Below are positions 16,300 through 24,746 of a DNA stretch of 64,000 bases, in pieces (positions within the stretch are counted from its first letter, which is position 1; each line of letters begins with the position of its first letter). This stretch comes from Bacillota bacterium (GTDB lineage Bacteria > Bacillota > Clostridia > Christensenellales > SZUA-584). The position numbers were made by a program, and so were the translations under genes. The notes below the pieces were generated by a model. The model ran no database searches. It was not told the DNA's origin and saw only the letters and a program-made list of their open reading frames with translations. The DNA lies in assembly GCA_023436115.1 (NCBI GenBank), contig JAEZKQ010000026.1:124001-188000 (forward strand), written 5' to 3'.

Positions 16300-16904
16300 T
16301 ATTGATACACCGCCCCAATCACCTTGTTGGCTGTCACTTCGTTAAATGTCGGACTGTCTGAGGTCTTAACTCCCTGATCAATATGATTCCTCACTGAAAT
16401 AGGCTCAATTAAGCCACACACGCTGTTGTCTGTCCTCTCATCAATGACCTTATCAACCGCAATGCTCTGTACACCTGGTTCAACTCTTATTTTTGCGAGC
16501 GACAGTTCATAGATGTTGCCTTCCCGTGTCAATACCGGCGCAACCGGGTTTCCCGATGCTTCTCCGTTTTTCACCAAAAGGTTAATTGAGCGTCCGGCAA
16601 CACTCTTGTCTAGCCGCAAAACAACCCTGTCGATACGACTTAATGACTGGTGTGGCTCAACGATAGCCATTGCTTTCAAACCACTCTCATCATCCCTCAG
16701 CCAATATCCGTAACCTTGCACAACAGCGGCACCAAAATTCACATTGACAAACATGCCTGTTCCCGGTGCCGTTACAGCAAGATTTGTTCCCATAACGGGA
16801 ACTCCATCCGTTAAAAATGTACGGAAAAACTCCGCAAAATCGTCTGCCTGGTACTCTCGGTTATCATCTGCATAATCAAAAAAACGGCTCTCTTCCAATG
16901 CCAT
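16299..16904 (-). CDS. Short tail adhesin-attachment protein (stand-alone shared module)
   Basis: A 201-residue protein consisting of the N-terminal attachment module seen at the start of the two fibres further along (ESRFFDYADDNREYQADDFA, LSRIDRVVLRLD, VIDERTDNSVCG) plus a 40-residue tail with TSDSPTFNEVTANKVIGAVY. The tail motif is typical of the shaft of peptidase- or chaperone-ended fibres and here stops early. It overlaps the Gp37-like gene upstream and the Fn3 gene downstream by a base each. It may be the baseplate socket on which the Fn3 protein sits, or a fibre trimmed by rearrangement. Confidence 0.7.
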   Translation of the reverse strand: MALEESRFFDYADDNREYQADDFAEFFRTFLTDGVPVMGTNLAVTAPGTGMFVNVNFGAAVVQGYGYWLRDDESGLKAMAIVEPHQSLSRIDRVVLRLDKSVAGRSINLLVKNGEASGNPVAPVLTREGNIYELSLAKIRVEPGVQSIAVDKVIDERTDNSVCGLIEPISVRNHIDQGVKTSDSPTFNEVTANKVIGAVYQ

Positions 16905-18016
16905 TATCGAACAACTCCTATCTTTCTAATTTCATCAAGCGCATTTTTGTTGCGCTTTCCAAACGTAGGTTTAATATCGGTTTTTCCCTTTTCGTATACT
17001 TCTTTCACTTCGGTTATCTGTACATCAAGTTCAACCCCAGATTTTTGGCTCTGTATTGTTACATAATCCCCGAGTTCCCAGTCTTTCTGGTATGTAAACG
17101 GACCGGCCGTCACAACATCCCCCGTCAAGCCTCTAATTCGTGCTTTGTCCTTGAGCTTATACTTGCCTTCATAAAGCAGATCATTAATCATCTCAACACT
17201 ACCACAATCCAGCCATGTTTCACGTCTTTCAAAGCCTGTTCGTGTCACGTCATTTTCATAAACCGTATGTATTAAACGCCCTTCATTCTCTCCGGCACCG
17301 CCTGCATATCCTGTATTCAGCCATTGATTGATATCCTCTGAATACTTTATTCCGGATACATTTCCCCAGGCAGGTGCGAAAATAACCGGAGAACCACCAC
17401 CCGCCGTATGATCATTTCCCTCAATCACATCAAAAACAAAACACTCGTTTTCCAAGTCTAGTCTTATCTCGTATCCTATACCGGTTAGTTCGCCGATGTC
17501 CTTAAACACAGTACTGAGCGGCTCAAATCTGCTCTGCCATCTCAATCCCTGACCACGCATCCGATCGTCAGCTAGAGTCAGCCTTGGAAACACTCTGTCC
17601 GTATTATCCGGACTAACCATATGTCGGTCTACGTAATGCTTAATCACACTCTCAGCCGGTTTGTCTGGTTCGTTTACTCCAGGAAAGCGGTCATAGCCAA
17701 AATATTGTGTATCCTCAAGCTGACCGGGAACTGTCAGCCGCAACAGGCAAAGGCATTTGAGTTCCTTGCCTTTTGCAATCACTTCAGTACCATTGTTGTT
17801 TTCCTGCACCTCATAATAATCCACAATGCCAGCTCTGCGTCTATCAAGAAATACAATGGATTCAGGAGTGAGCTTGTTTGCATCACGGTGGTTTAAATCA
17901 ATGTGTATTTCAAAAGTACCAACTTCCCAGAGTTTTCGTGTCCACTGAATGCTTGAAGCGTTGTCAATGTATGCAAGCGGTGTAAAGCTGGTGTCCATCA
18001 CTCTCAATACCGCCAC
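16904..18016 (-). CDS. Siphovirus Gp37-like tail protein
   Basis: A 370-residue protein matching the ReqiPepy6 Gp37-like family. VMDTSFTPLAYIDNASSIQW near the start is followed by WEVGTFEIHIDLN, YYEVQ and a K.KELKC segment. The C-terminal part has ARIRGLTGDVVTAGPF, the YQKDWELGDYVTIQ strand and KPTFGKRNKN. Members sit between the distal tail protein and the fibres and probably form the tail-tip hub. I chose a GTG start at 18016: GGAGG lies nine bases upstream and the codon follows the upstream stop by two bases. An ATG at 18037 would place the ribosome site inside the gene. Confidence 0.8.
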   Translation of the reverse strand: MAVLRVMDTSFTPLAYIDNASSIQWTRKLWEVGTFEIHIDLNHRDANKLTPESIVFLDRRRAGIVDYYEVQENNNGTEVIAKGKELKCLCLLRLTVPGQLEDTQYFGYDRFPGVNEPDKPAESVIKHYVDRHMVSPDNTDRVFPRLTLADDRMRGQGLRWQSRFEPLSTVFKDIGELTGIGYEIRLDLENECFVFDVIEGNDHTAGGGSPVIFAPAWGNVSGIKYSEDINQWLNTGYAGGAGENEGRLIHTVYENDVTRTGFERRETWLDCGSVEMINDLLYEGKYKLKDKARIRGLTGDVVTAGPFTYQKDWELGDYVTIQSQKSGVELDVQITEVKEVYEKGKTDIKPTFGKRNKNALDEIRKIGVVR

Positions 18017-18018
18017 GA

Positions 18019-18888
18019 TCACACACCTCCAAACCACGGCGTAGTCGATATACTGATTAGAGATGTTTGACTGTCATCACCCGATAGATATTGAAGACGG
18101 TTCTCACCCGGATCCAGCATGAATAATGTACTACTTAAATCAATATAACCTATCGCCGTTTCCACAATGCCGCCCGTACGTCTTATTGTCACTCTTGGAT
18201 TGCCCGGTGTCGTATCAATGTGCAAGATGTCTCCCTCGTACAATTCACGCTTAACTCGAATGTATTCACCGGTACGGATTTTCAATATTTCCGGCTGCGA
18301 TGATGGCCCGGATATTTCAATTTGCATAGCCGCCGGACTATCTCCACGGTTCCATATTGACGTTTTATACCCGCGCGCACCAAACCGGACCTGGCCAAGC
18401 CTTAACGGAAATCGCAAACCGCCGCCCAGATATGCCATACTCGCCCGTTCACTAATCATACCGCGCCAGTACGGATTAGGGCAGTAAAACACCAGTTGAT
18501 CGCTTTTCAAATAATTAGCAATACGTGAACTTCCCTGCGGCCCGCGTTTCACCACCGCCGGTATCCACCATGTCCCAAAATCATTTGTATACTCAAGCCG
18601 ACCCATATCTCCGTCCCTGTTGAGTACCGGGCTTAAAATTGAAATGAGCTTTAGCTTATTTTCATACATTTCTTTTCTCGTTGAGCCTTTGATATTGACA
18701 GTCAGCGTAATCTCTCTGGCATCAATATAAAGGCCGTTAAATGAACTTCCGTCCAGCTGTGCCGGCTCCGATTTCATGATCTGTACATCTTCCGTCCCGA
18801 TACCGCTGATTTTTTCCAAAATAAAAGGCGGGGCTTTAGAAAACACCACCTCTTTACCTTTTGGGTTAATATACCTGACTCTTTGCAT
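18019..18888 (-). CDS. Phage distal tail protein (Dit-like)
   Basis: A 289-residue protein of the phage tail family. It begins MQRVRYINPKGKEVVFSKAP and has TLTVNIKGSTRKEMYENKLK near residue 80, the LEYTNDFGTWWIPAVVKRGP loop near 110, and a second beta domain from about 180. Dit forms the hexameric hub between the tail tube and the tip. It follows the tape measure by 15 bases, which is the usual order in siphoviruses of Firmicutes, and its GGAGG site lies just upstream. The family call is firm from order and pattern. Confidence 0.8.
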   Translation of the reverse strand: MQRVRYINPKGKEVVFSKAPPFILEKISGIGTEDVQIMKSEPAQLDGSSFNGLYIDAREITLTVNIKGSTRKEMYENKLKLISILSPVLNRDGDMGRLEYTNDFGTWWIPAVVKRGPQGSSRIANYLKSDQLVFYCPNPYWRGMISERASMAYLGGGLRFPLRLGQVRFGARGYKTSIWNRGDSPAAMQIEISGPSSQPEILKIRTGEYIRVKRELYEGDILHIDTTPGNPRVTIRRTGGIVETAIGYIDLSSTLFMLDPGENRLQYLSGDDSQTSLISISTTPWFGGV

Positions 18889-18903
18889 TCATTCCACCTC
18901 CTG

Positions 18904-21900
18904 TCACATCTGCGAAATTTGTTCCAGCAGTCGTTCCAGCTCACGTCTTATCTCAGCCGGGCTTTGCGTGGTCTCAGTAAAGTAAAGATTCAGTGTAGGT
19001 CCCACATTCGTCACCGGGCCTGTCGGTGCAGGAGACTCTTGAGCTGTCGGGTAACCATGTACCGAATAATACTGTTCAGCCGCTGTTGTAGCGACATGTG
19101 CAAGCTCTTGTTGATAAGTCGTCAAGCTAGATGTCAGGCTGGCAAACCACGCTTCAATATCACCCACCCGGCTCATAAACCCGTCAACAAGCTGATCGCC
19201 CAACGTCTGCCCTGTCGCGTTGTACTCAGGTGCAAATTCCTTAAGCAGATTGATGATATCTGTCTGTCCACTTTGCATCAGCATCTTCTGCGCCTCAGCC
19301 CGCAGGTTCTGTTCTTTTTCCAACTCTTCATAGTAAGCGTTATTAGCATCGATCTTATCCTGAAGCTTTTCCTGCTCGGTTTTTACCGTTTCATTCACAG
19401 CATCAATCTGTTTTTGCAAATCAGCTTTCAGAGCATCACGCTCCTTCTGAACAAGCCAGTCGTCTAGCTCCTTTTGCGATTTTACGATTTCTTCCTGTAG
19501 TTTTCTCCGGTTATAGACATCCTGCTCATAAAGCAGTTGCTGTTCCAGCATAGCGATCTTGCGGCGTTTTTTGGCTTCTTCCTCCGCATCACTTTCCTGC
19601 TTTGTGAGTTCATCCAGCGCATCAATTTGGCGCTGTATCGCTGCTACCTGTTCATCGCCCCATGTCTGCCATGCATCGATAGAATCGTTGAGCGTCTTTT
19701 CTTCCATCTCACGCTGCGCTTCATACCGTTCTTGCAATGCGGATACGATGGCGTCAGAAAGTCCGTTCAACCGATCAATATTCTGCTGTCTTATCGTCTG
19801 TTGAAGGTCATAAAGCTCCTTCTCCAGATCAATTCTATCCTGAACGCCTTCCTTATAAGACGCTATCATTTTCTTGAGTTGGGCTTCCTGCTCCGCCAGC
19901 GTCATCTGTCCATAATAAACTTTTAGGTCATATTCCTGACGCTCCAGCTCTCTTGCAGCCTCGTATCGCTCCTTTTCAAGATCACGCCTCGCTGTCGTTC
20001 CTTCTTTATAGGAGGCAATCATCTTGTCCATAGCTGCAATCTCTTCACGCAGTGTCAGCTGATCCATGGCCTTTTGGTATTCAAGCTCTTCCTCGGCAAG
20101 CTGCTTTCTGAGCTCATATAGCTTTTCCGTCAGTTCACGCTTTTCATCAGTCGTCTTGGCATACTTGGCCAATATACGCTCAAGATTGGCGATCTCTTCT
20201 GCCGTTGTCACCTGACCCATCGCTTTATTATGCTCCAGCAGTTCTTTCTCACGTTCAAGCGCTTTGTTCTTTTTGGCGCCACCGCCGCCGCCCCCACCGC
20301 CGCCGGTTAATTTGGACCCAAACGGGCTTTTGTTGTTAAACGTAACTTTTCCATCACTGGATACATTAGCTGACGGTATACTGTACATGGCTATCATCGC
20401 GTCAATAGCAGATTTGGTGACATCATCAGCACCAGCTCTCAAGTTTTGCAACTGTGCAACCATAGAGGACGCATCCCCAGTGAATTCCACTCCTACAAAT
20501 TGTCCGAGTGTTTGCAATAATGAGCTGTAATAATCCTCTTCGTCCGAAATGGCATCTGCAATCAACCCCGAATTACTCTCAATATCACTGGCAGATACTC
20601 CAAATTGCTCCGCAAGATAATTTAAAGCCTCAGTATATTGATCAGACGCGTCAGCACCTTGCTCAACAATACTTAAAGCAGACTTTGATTTCCCCAAGTC
20701 CCCCATAGATTTGCTGATATCGCCAATAGCTTTGGTGGCATTCTTTCCGCCGCTTGCCAAATCTTCAAAAACTGCATCTGCTTTTTTAATGTTTTGCGTT
20801 TCTCGCTTTGATGATTTACCAACAACTTCGATCTTTTCTCTTGTTTCATCGAGTGCATTGTTAAGGTTAGTCTTTAAAACCTTTTTTAGACTTTCGCTAG
20901 CTGCATTCATCCCATCAACACTGTTAATGGCCGCCTCAAGCGCAGCTTCATAGTTCAATAAAGCTCCCGCCCCTCCCTCGTCGGCTGCAGCAGCGGCTTC
21001 TTCCAAATTACCGAACACATCAGAAATCGCAAACCCCGAAAGATCAAATCCTGAAAACAGTTCATTAATTTGTGCCTTTTTATCAGCTATCGATGTGGTG
21101 TTACTATCAATCGTTGTAATTGCATCTTGAAGTATCAACTGAAGCGACGTATTCATTTGAGCGCCGCTGGAATTCAGAGAATCAACTATACCAGAAAGCA
21201 TATCTATCTCACCTAAGCCACTGCCTTCACCAGCAGCGAACATAGAAAGCAATTGTTCTCTTATGGCCTCTCCAGTTGGAAGATCGGCCTTTGAAACAAC
21301 AGAATCTAGATTGGTATAAGCATCAAAGACTTTTTGAGCTGCAGCTGCTGCCTCTTCAGCCGTACTTTCACCGTTAAATGCTTCATCCATCTTTAATTTC
21401 ATGACTTGTTGAAGTGCTATTGGAACATCCTGACCACGGTTTCGTATTTTTAAAACCATCTGATTAAACAGATTATCTAAAGCAACCTGGCCTTCAGCTT
21501 TGGCATCTTCGATACCCGCCATAGCCTTATCGAGATTTTCCTGCCAGACACTTATTGTATACTGCATATCTTCCATAGCCTGAGAATCTGGGGCAGCATC
21601 TTTATACTGATCACCAAAAACTATGGTAGGATCTTCTATTCTGCTTTTCCAGTAATCTTGATCATTTTCAAAACCTTTTATTTTATTGACAGAATTATTG
21701 ACAGTATTTTTCTCAGCGGCTTCATTTTCTCGCATTTTACTCAACATCAGTTGTTCCGATAATGCAAGCTGCTCTTTCATGGTATCAAGATTGCCTGCAA
21801 GCAGCCTTCCTTCTTCGTCAATAGCTCCCACTGAAAAACCATATGTCTCTACCAATTCGGCGCGTATATTATTCATGCGTTGCATATCTTCAGCGGTCTT

Positions 21901-22758
21901 GATCACTTTCTGACTGAGCATATCATATTCTGATACCAGACTGCCAGCACCCGTATTATTTTCCCTTAGCGAATCGATCTCCTTACGGTTGTCCTCAAGT
22001 TTCTTTTTGGCTTCGGCTTCCGCTTGTGCAATGGCGTTAACCACTGCCATAATCACAGTAAAAATTATACCGACAACACCCAGTGCTGTATTCAAAGTGG
22101 AGCCCATGACAGCACCTGCTTGCCCCGCCGCCTGAAAAGCGGGTATTAGGTTCAGCACCTGTGCCCCGATCGATAGTATCTGTTCAGTCACACCGCCGGT
22201 TGCTTTTCCTACGGTCGTCATCAATGATGTTATCGCAGTTAATGTCGCCTTCGAGCTTTCTGCTTTCTTTTTTGAATCATCGTTTGAATTTGATTCCGAA
22301 GTTGCATTCACCTTCGCTACTGCTACCTGCCCCTGCTCAGCTTTAAGCGCGCTGAGAGAGCTTCTTGCTGCATTTACCGAATCAGCAAGGGCAATATATT
22401 GCGCATCATTTACTTCTTCGCCAGCGCCCAATGAAGCCTTATACGCTTCAAGCTTGGTCTGAGCCTCCTCCAAAACAGCTGTCTGTCTTCGAATACTCTC
22501 TTCCAGCTTCACAAACTCACTACTTAATTCATCAAGCGACATACCCTTATATTTGTTACTCATTTCCGCCGATGCGGCGCTCACTTGAGCTATTACACCT
22601 AATAGGGTATCTTTTGTAAGATTCGCCCCCTGTTCCATAGCTGCGTGTATTGTTAAAAACGCTTGAGTAATCTGACGTGCAGCCGCTGTTGCCATTTGGA
22701 CAACAGTGTCCAGTCCCGCAACCTTTACATTTATAATTAAATCTACTTTTTCGCTCAT
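18904..22758 (-). CDS. Tail tape measure protein
   Basis: At 1284 residues this is the longest gene of the cluster. The product is mostly helical. A hydrophobic segment of about 35 residues lies near 210-250 (MGSTLNTALGVVGIIFTVIM onward). Long coiled-coil regions follow. Nine consecutive glycines near residue 820 separate the body from three related units of about 52 residues (to about residue 985), then more coiled coil rich in Glu, Lys and Gln. Tape measure length sets tail length, and 1284 residues suggests a tail of very roughly 190 nm by the usual 0.15 nm per residue rule. It starts after GGAGG. Confidence 0.9.
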   Translation of the reverse strand: MSEKVDLIINVKVAGLDTVVQMATAAARQITQAFLTIHAAMEQGANLTKDTLLGVIAQVSAASAEMSNKYKGMSLDELSSEFVKLEESIRRQTAVLEEAQTKLEAYKASLGAGEEVNDAQYIALADSVNAARSSLSALKAEQGQVAVAKVNATSESNSNDDSKKKAESSKATLTAITSLMTTVGKATGGVTEQILSIGAQVLNLIPAFQAAGQAGAVMGSTLNTALGVVGIIFTVIMAVVNAIAQAEAEAKKKLEDNRKEIDSLRENNTGAGSLVSEYDMLSQKVIKTAEDMQRMNNIRAELVETYGFSVGAIDEEGRLLAGNLDTMKEQLALSEQLMLSKMRENEAAEKNTVNNSVNKIKGFENDQDYWKSRIEDPTIVFGDQYKDAAPDSQAMEDMQYTISVWQENLDKAMAGIEDAKAEGQVALDNLFNQMVLKIRNRGQDVPIALQQVMKLKMDEAFNGESTAEEAAAAAQKVFDAYTNLDSVVSKADLPTGEAIREQLLSMFAAGEGSGLGEIDMLSGIVDSLNSSGAQMNTSLQLILQDAITTIDSNTTSIADKKAQINELFSGFDLSGFAISDVFGNLEEAAAAADEGGAGALLNYEAALEAAINSVDGMNAASESLKKVLKTNLNNALDETREKIEVVGKSSKRETQNIKKADAVFEDLASGGKNATKAIGDISKSMGDLGKSKSALSIVEQGADASDQYTEALNYLAEQFGVSASDIESNSGLIADAISDEEDYYSSLLQTLGQFVGVEFTGDASSMVAQLQNLRAGADDVTKSAIDAMIAMYSIPSANVSSDGKVTFNNKSPFGSKLTGGGGGGGGGAKKNKALEREKELLEHNKAMGQVTTAEEIANLERILAKYAKTTDEKRELTEKLYELRKQLAEEELEYQKAMDQLTLREEIAAMDKMIASYKEGTTARRDLEKERYEAARELERQEYDLKVYYGQMTLAEQEAQLKKMIASYKEGVQDRIDLEKELYDLQQTIRQQNIDRLNGLSDAIVSALQERYEAQREMEEKTLNDSIDAWQTWGDEQVAAIQRQIDALDELTKQESDAEEEAKKRRKIAMLEQQLLYEQDVYNRRKLQEEIVKSQKELDDWLVQKERDALKADLQKQIDAVNETVKTEQEKLQDKIDANNAYYEELEKEQNLRAEAQKMLMQSGQTDIINLLKEFAPEYNATGQTLGDQLVDGFMSRVGDIEAWFASLTSSLTTYQQELAHVATTAAEQYYSVHGYPTAQESPAPTGPVTNVGPTLNLYFTETTQSPAEIRRELERLLEQISQM
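19780..20240 (-). repeat. Three tandem repeats of about 52 codons in the tape measure gene
   Basis: Each unit has a start like (M)GQVTTAEEIANLERILAKY, MDQLTLREEIAAMDKMIASY or YGQMTLAEQEAQLKKMIASY, followed by a KEG.. turn and a D(L)EKELY-type helix. Units two and three are the closest. Boundaries are estimated from the protein. Confidence 0.65.
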
Positions 22759-22776
22759 GTCCGGCCCTCCTTCATG

Positions 22777-22806
22777 AAAAAAAGCGGCACTAAGGTCGCT
22801 TTTTCT
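22777..22806 (-). terminator. Terminator-like hairpin upstream of the tape measure gene
   Basis: AAAAAGCG (22804-22797) pairs with CGCTTTTT (22786-22779) and ends in seven T on the minus strand, 20 bases before the tape measure start. It lies inside the tail operon, so it may tune the ratio of early tail genes to tape measure. Confidence 0.65.
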
Positions 22807-22911
22807 TAAAACCGGTATTTATATATCATTAACGGCAAACGCTTATTGTCCGCTGTTGCGCCGCCGATACAATTGAGGTCTCTGGTATTGTGATTGTTCC
22901 ACCTGTGTTGC

Positions 22912-23067
22912 TTACCACTCATCTGCAGAGACCTCTGTGGTCATTTCCTTCTTATCAAAGCTATGCATCTCATTATAAGCATCCAGCACGGTTAGAAACT
23001 CATCAAAATAATAGTCGTTTAAGAGAGCTGCTTTCCCAATACCGATGCTTTCGGCGATGGCGATCCA
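22912..23067 (-). CDS. Tail assembly chaperone extension, reached by -1 frameshift
   Basis: There is no start codon here. A frame running -1 relative to the chaperone gene is open from about 23142 to a TAA at 22914-22912. After the run of five A near 23070 it encodes 51 residues: WIAIAESIGIGKAALLNDYY then FDEFLTVLDAYNEMH and a short acidic tail ending ADEW. This matches the second part (gpT-like) of G/GT tail chaperones, which is usually made by programmed ribosomal frameshifting. The fusion would have 200 residues against 164 for the unshifted form. The position directly before the tape measure gene is the expected one. Confidence 0.75.
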   Translation of the reverse strand, partial: WIAIAESIGIGKAALLNDYYFDEFLTVLDAYNEMHSFDKKEMTTEVSADEW

Positions 23068-23513
23068 TTTTTGGAGCCAGTAATCAGTGCCGGAAGCTTC
23101 GCCTTTATCAGTCCCGACACGGTTTCGAAAAAATCCGTCATATCATTCATCGCCCAGAATTCTTTAACGACATCACAGAATTCCTTTGGTGTGAGCGTGT
23201 TTTTTATAACGTCCTTATCAACGTCGAGTATCAGTGATATGGTGCTCACCACATACTCGGGCGCAATCATGAAAAGACGCGTCAGAATACGAATCAGCGA
23301 TTCCTCTGTCAGCGCCGTGAGCTCACTCATGATGTCCGAAATTTTCTTCCCGGGAAAAAGTTCGTTCACGATTGCACCTGGCAATTCTTCAAGCTCTCGC
23401 ATTGCCGACAAGTATTTTCCGACCGGGACTTTCTTGACTTCAATACCATGTACTACCCTTTCTTTAGGCAGTGTAATATTTGTGCTTTTACTCTTAAAAT
23501 CAAATAAAGACAT
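23019..23513 (-). CDS. Tail assembly chaperone (gpG-like, unshifted form)
   Basis: A 164-residue product starting MSLFDFKSKSTNITLPKERV. The ATG at 23513 is preceded by GAGGAGGA; the longer in-frame frame upstream overlaps the major tail gene and is not used. Helical blocks such as YLSAMRELEELPGAIVNELF, LIRILTRLFMIAPEYVV and TPKEFCDVVKEFWAMNDM resemble XkdN/gpG-type chaperones, which coat the tape measure during tube assembly. After the slippery stretch the normal frame continues only 15 residues. Position between major tail protein and tape measure is diagnostic. Confidence 0.75.
   Translation of the reverse strand: MSLFDFKSKSTNITLPKERVVHGIEVKKVPVGKYLSAMRELEELPGAIVNELFPGKKISDIMSELTALTEESLIRILTRLFMIAPEYVVSTISLILDVDKDVIKNTLTPKEFCDVVKEFWAMNDMTDFFETVSGLIKAKLPALITGSKNGSPSPKASVLGKQLS
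23067..23073 (-). other. Candidate -1 ribosomal frameshift site
   Basis: C AAA AAT in the chaperone frame, inside TCCAAAAATGG. It is not a perfect X XXY YYZ heptamer because the first base is C, but slipping of the A-site tRNA from AAT to AAA is possible. It is the only A run in the overlap of the two frames, and shifting here gives a continuous family-like protein. Confidence 0.55.
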
Positions 23514-23559
23514 AGCTTCCTCCTCGATGGTTCTTTTCCGATAAATGGAGAAGAGGGTA

Positions 23560-24135
23560 TTAACCCTCTCCACCGCCGGTTTCAGCAATCTGATCAATTG
23601 TATCCAACCAGGTATACGTTTTGTCAGTGCTGTCCTTCTCAATTCTTACCGCCCCGTCCGCTGCACGTTGTGTCGAGCGGAATGTCAGGGTGTAAGCCGC
23701 GATTTCATTGGCTTCGCCTTTTGTCGCATGATCCACCTTAACAGACATTAGTCTCACGCAGTAATGCTTGAACATACGATACTGCCCGTCAGAACGAAGC
23801 GCTGCATACGCAAACGCAAATTCAGGGGCCACATCAGCGCTCTTAAATACATACGTTTTCTCTGTCTCGCTGTAAGTTCCGCCGGCCAGCTTCGCCTCAA
23901 TTTCTAGCGGCAATCCCGCGATCGTGAAAGTCAGGTCCTCGTACTGGTAGTCGGAACCCGAATCATACACGGCATCGTCAGCGTAAATGGTATATTCACT
24001 TCGGCTGACTTCTTTTGTGAGATTCTGCGCACCTGAAAGCGGAATCATTGTACCGGTCGAATATACGGTCGTTGAGTTAACTGTAATCGGCCATGTACGT
24101 GCTGCGCAAAAGCCTTTCAATGCAATCTTGTCCAT
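23560..24135 (-). CDS. Major tail protein (phi13-type)
   Basis: A 191-residue tube protein beginning MDKIALKGFCAARTWPITVN. SRSEYTIYADDAVYDSGSDY, LTFTIAGLP near residue 75 and FAYAALRSDG with Y..YC..L...KVDHATKG match the major tail protein family of Gram-positive siphoviruses. The SDG/YADD patterns and length of about 190 residues are typical. It lies between the tail terminator and the chaperone pair, the conserved place for the tube gene. A Gly-rich C-terminal end (TGGGEG) is usual. Confidence 0.85.
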   Translation of the reverse strand: MDKIALKGFCAARTWPITVNSTTVYSTGTMIPLSGAQNLTKEVSRSEYTIYADDAVYDSGSDYQYEDLTFTIAGLPLEIEAKLAGGTYSETEKTYVFKSADVAPEFAFAYAALRSDGQYRMFKHYCVRLMSVKVDHATKGEANEIAAYTLTFRSTQRAADGAVRIEKDSTDKTYTWLDTIDQIAETGGGEG

Positions 24136-24150
24136 CTATTATTTTCCTTT

Positions 24151-24534
24151 CTATAATATGTCCTCGCCCCAAAACGAGAACTCAAAATAATAAACCGTTC
24201 TTCCTGATTCATCCACCGAAAGCTTGCACGGATGACTTCGTATGCGTCCGATGCCCCAACGCGTATCAGTCAAATGGATGATGTTTTCGTCCGGCCCGCT
24301 GTCAATATGAGTTGCCATCTGTGAAGCCAGCACATAAGCGTCCTCTGCATTCGCCGCCCTCACCTGAACCTTTATATAACGCGTGGCAGATCCGTCGGCA
24401 ATCATGGATCCTTTATGTTCTGTCACGAAAAGGCCCACCGCTTGATCCGGAGTCCCGGGTAAAACGTCTTTGCCGATATTCTCATATCCTTTGCTTTCCA
24501 AATACGTTTTAAGGTCTTCCAAAAAAATGGCCAT
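24151..24534 (-). CDS. Phage tail terminator / minor capsid-type protein
   Basis: A 127-residue protein, MAIFLEDLKTYLESKGYENI, with DVLPGTPDQAVGLFVTEHKG and a C-terminal YFEFSFWGED strand. It belongs with the small minor capsid/tail terminator proteins encoded just before the major tail protein. Such proteins cap the tail tube and join it to the head. GGAG is placed before the ATG. It is the first gene of the surviving module: no head-tail connector, capsid, portal or terminase gene lies upstream, only 240 bases of intergenic DNA and the tRNA operon. Confidence 0.75.
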   Translation of the reverse strand: MAIFLEDLKTYLESKGYENIGKDVLPGTPDQAVGLFVTEHKGSMIADGSATRYIKVQVRAANAEDAYVLASQMATHIDSGPDENIIHLTDTRWGIGRIRSHPCKLSVDESGRTVYYFEFSFWGEDIL

Positions 24535-24602
24535 CTGCTTATCTCCTTACTTGGTGTTTAAAAAAATCATTTACTTTGTTATTGTCATTATCCTATGAAG
24601 AG

Positions 24603-24620
24603 TCGCTCAACTTCGCTCAA
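24603..24620. repeat. Direct repeat upstream of the tail module
   Basis: TCGCTCAA occurs twice, at 24603-24610 and 24613-24620, two bases apart. It lies 70-90 bases before the first tail gene, so it could be an operator. Function is a guess. Confidence 0.4.
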
Positions 24621-24641
24621 TCTCTCTTTTCTAACGGAAAC

Positions 24642-24664
24642 AAAAAACCGCTCAAAACGAACGG
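24642..24664 (-). terminator. Orphan terminator upstream of the tail module
   Basis: CCGTTC (24664-24659) and GAGCGG (24653-24648) pair and are followed by six T on the minus strand. No gene lies between it and the tRNA-Lys terminator, so the gene it once ended may have been deleted. Confidence 0.6.
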
Positions 24665-24746
24665 CTCATCTTTTTATATTTGGATCATAATTTATTACTC
24701 AACTCATAATCACTCAGTATTAAAAATTAATTGTATTTTTGGACAT

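Noticed and set aside
22855..22911. A 19-codon GTG-started frame between the chaperone extension and the tape measure gene
   Set aside because: Too short, Arg/Gln-rich, with no clear ribosome site or known counterpart.
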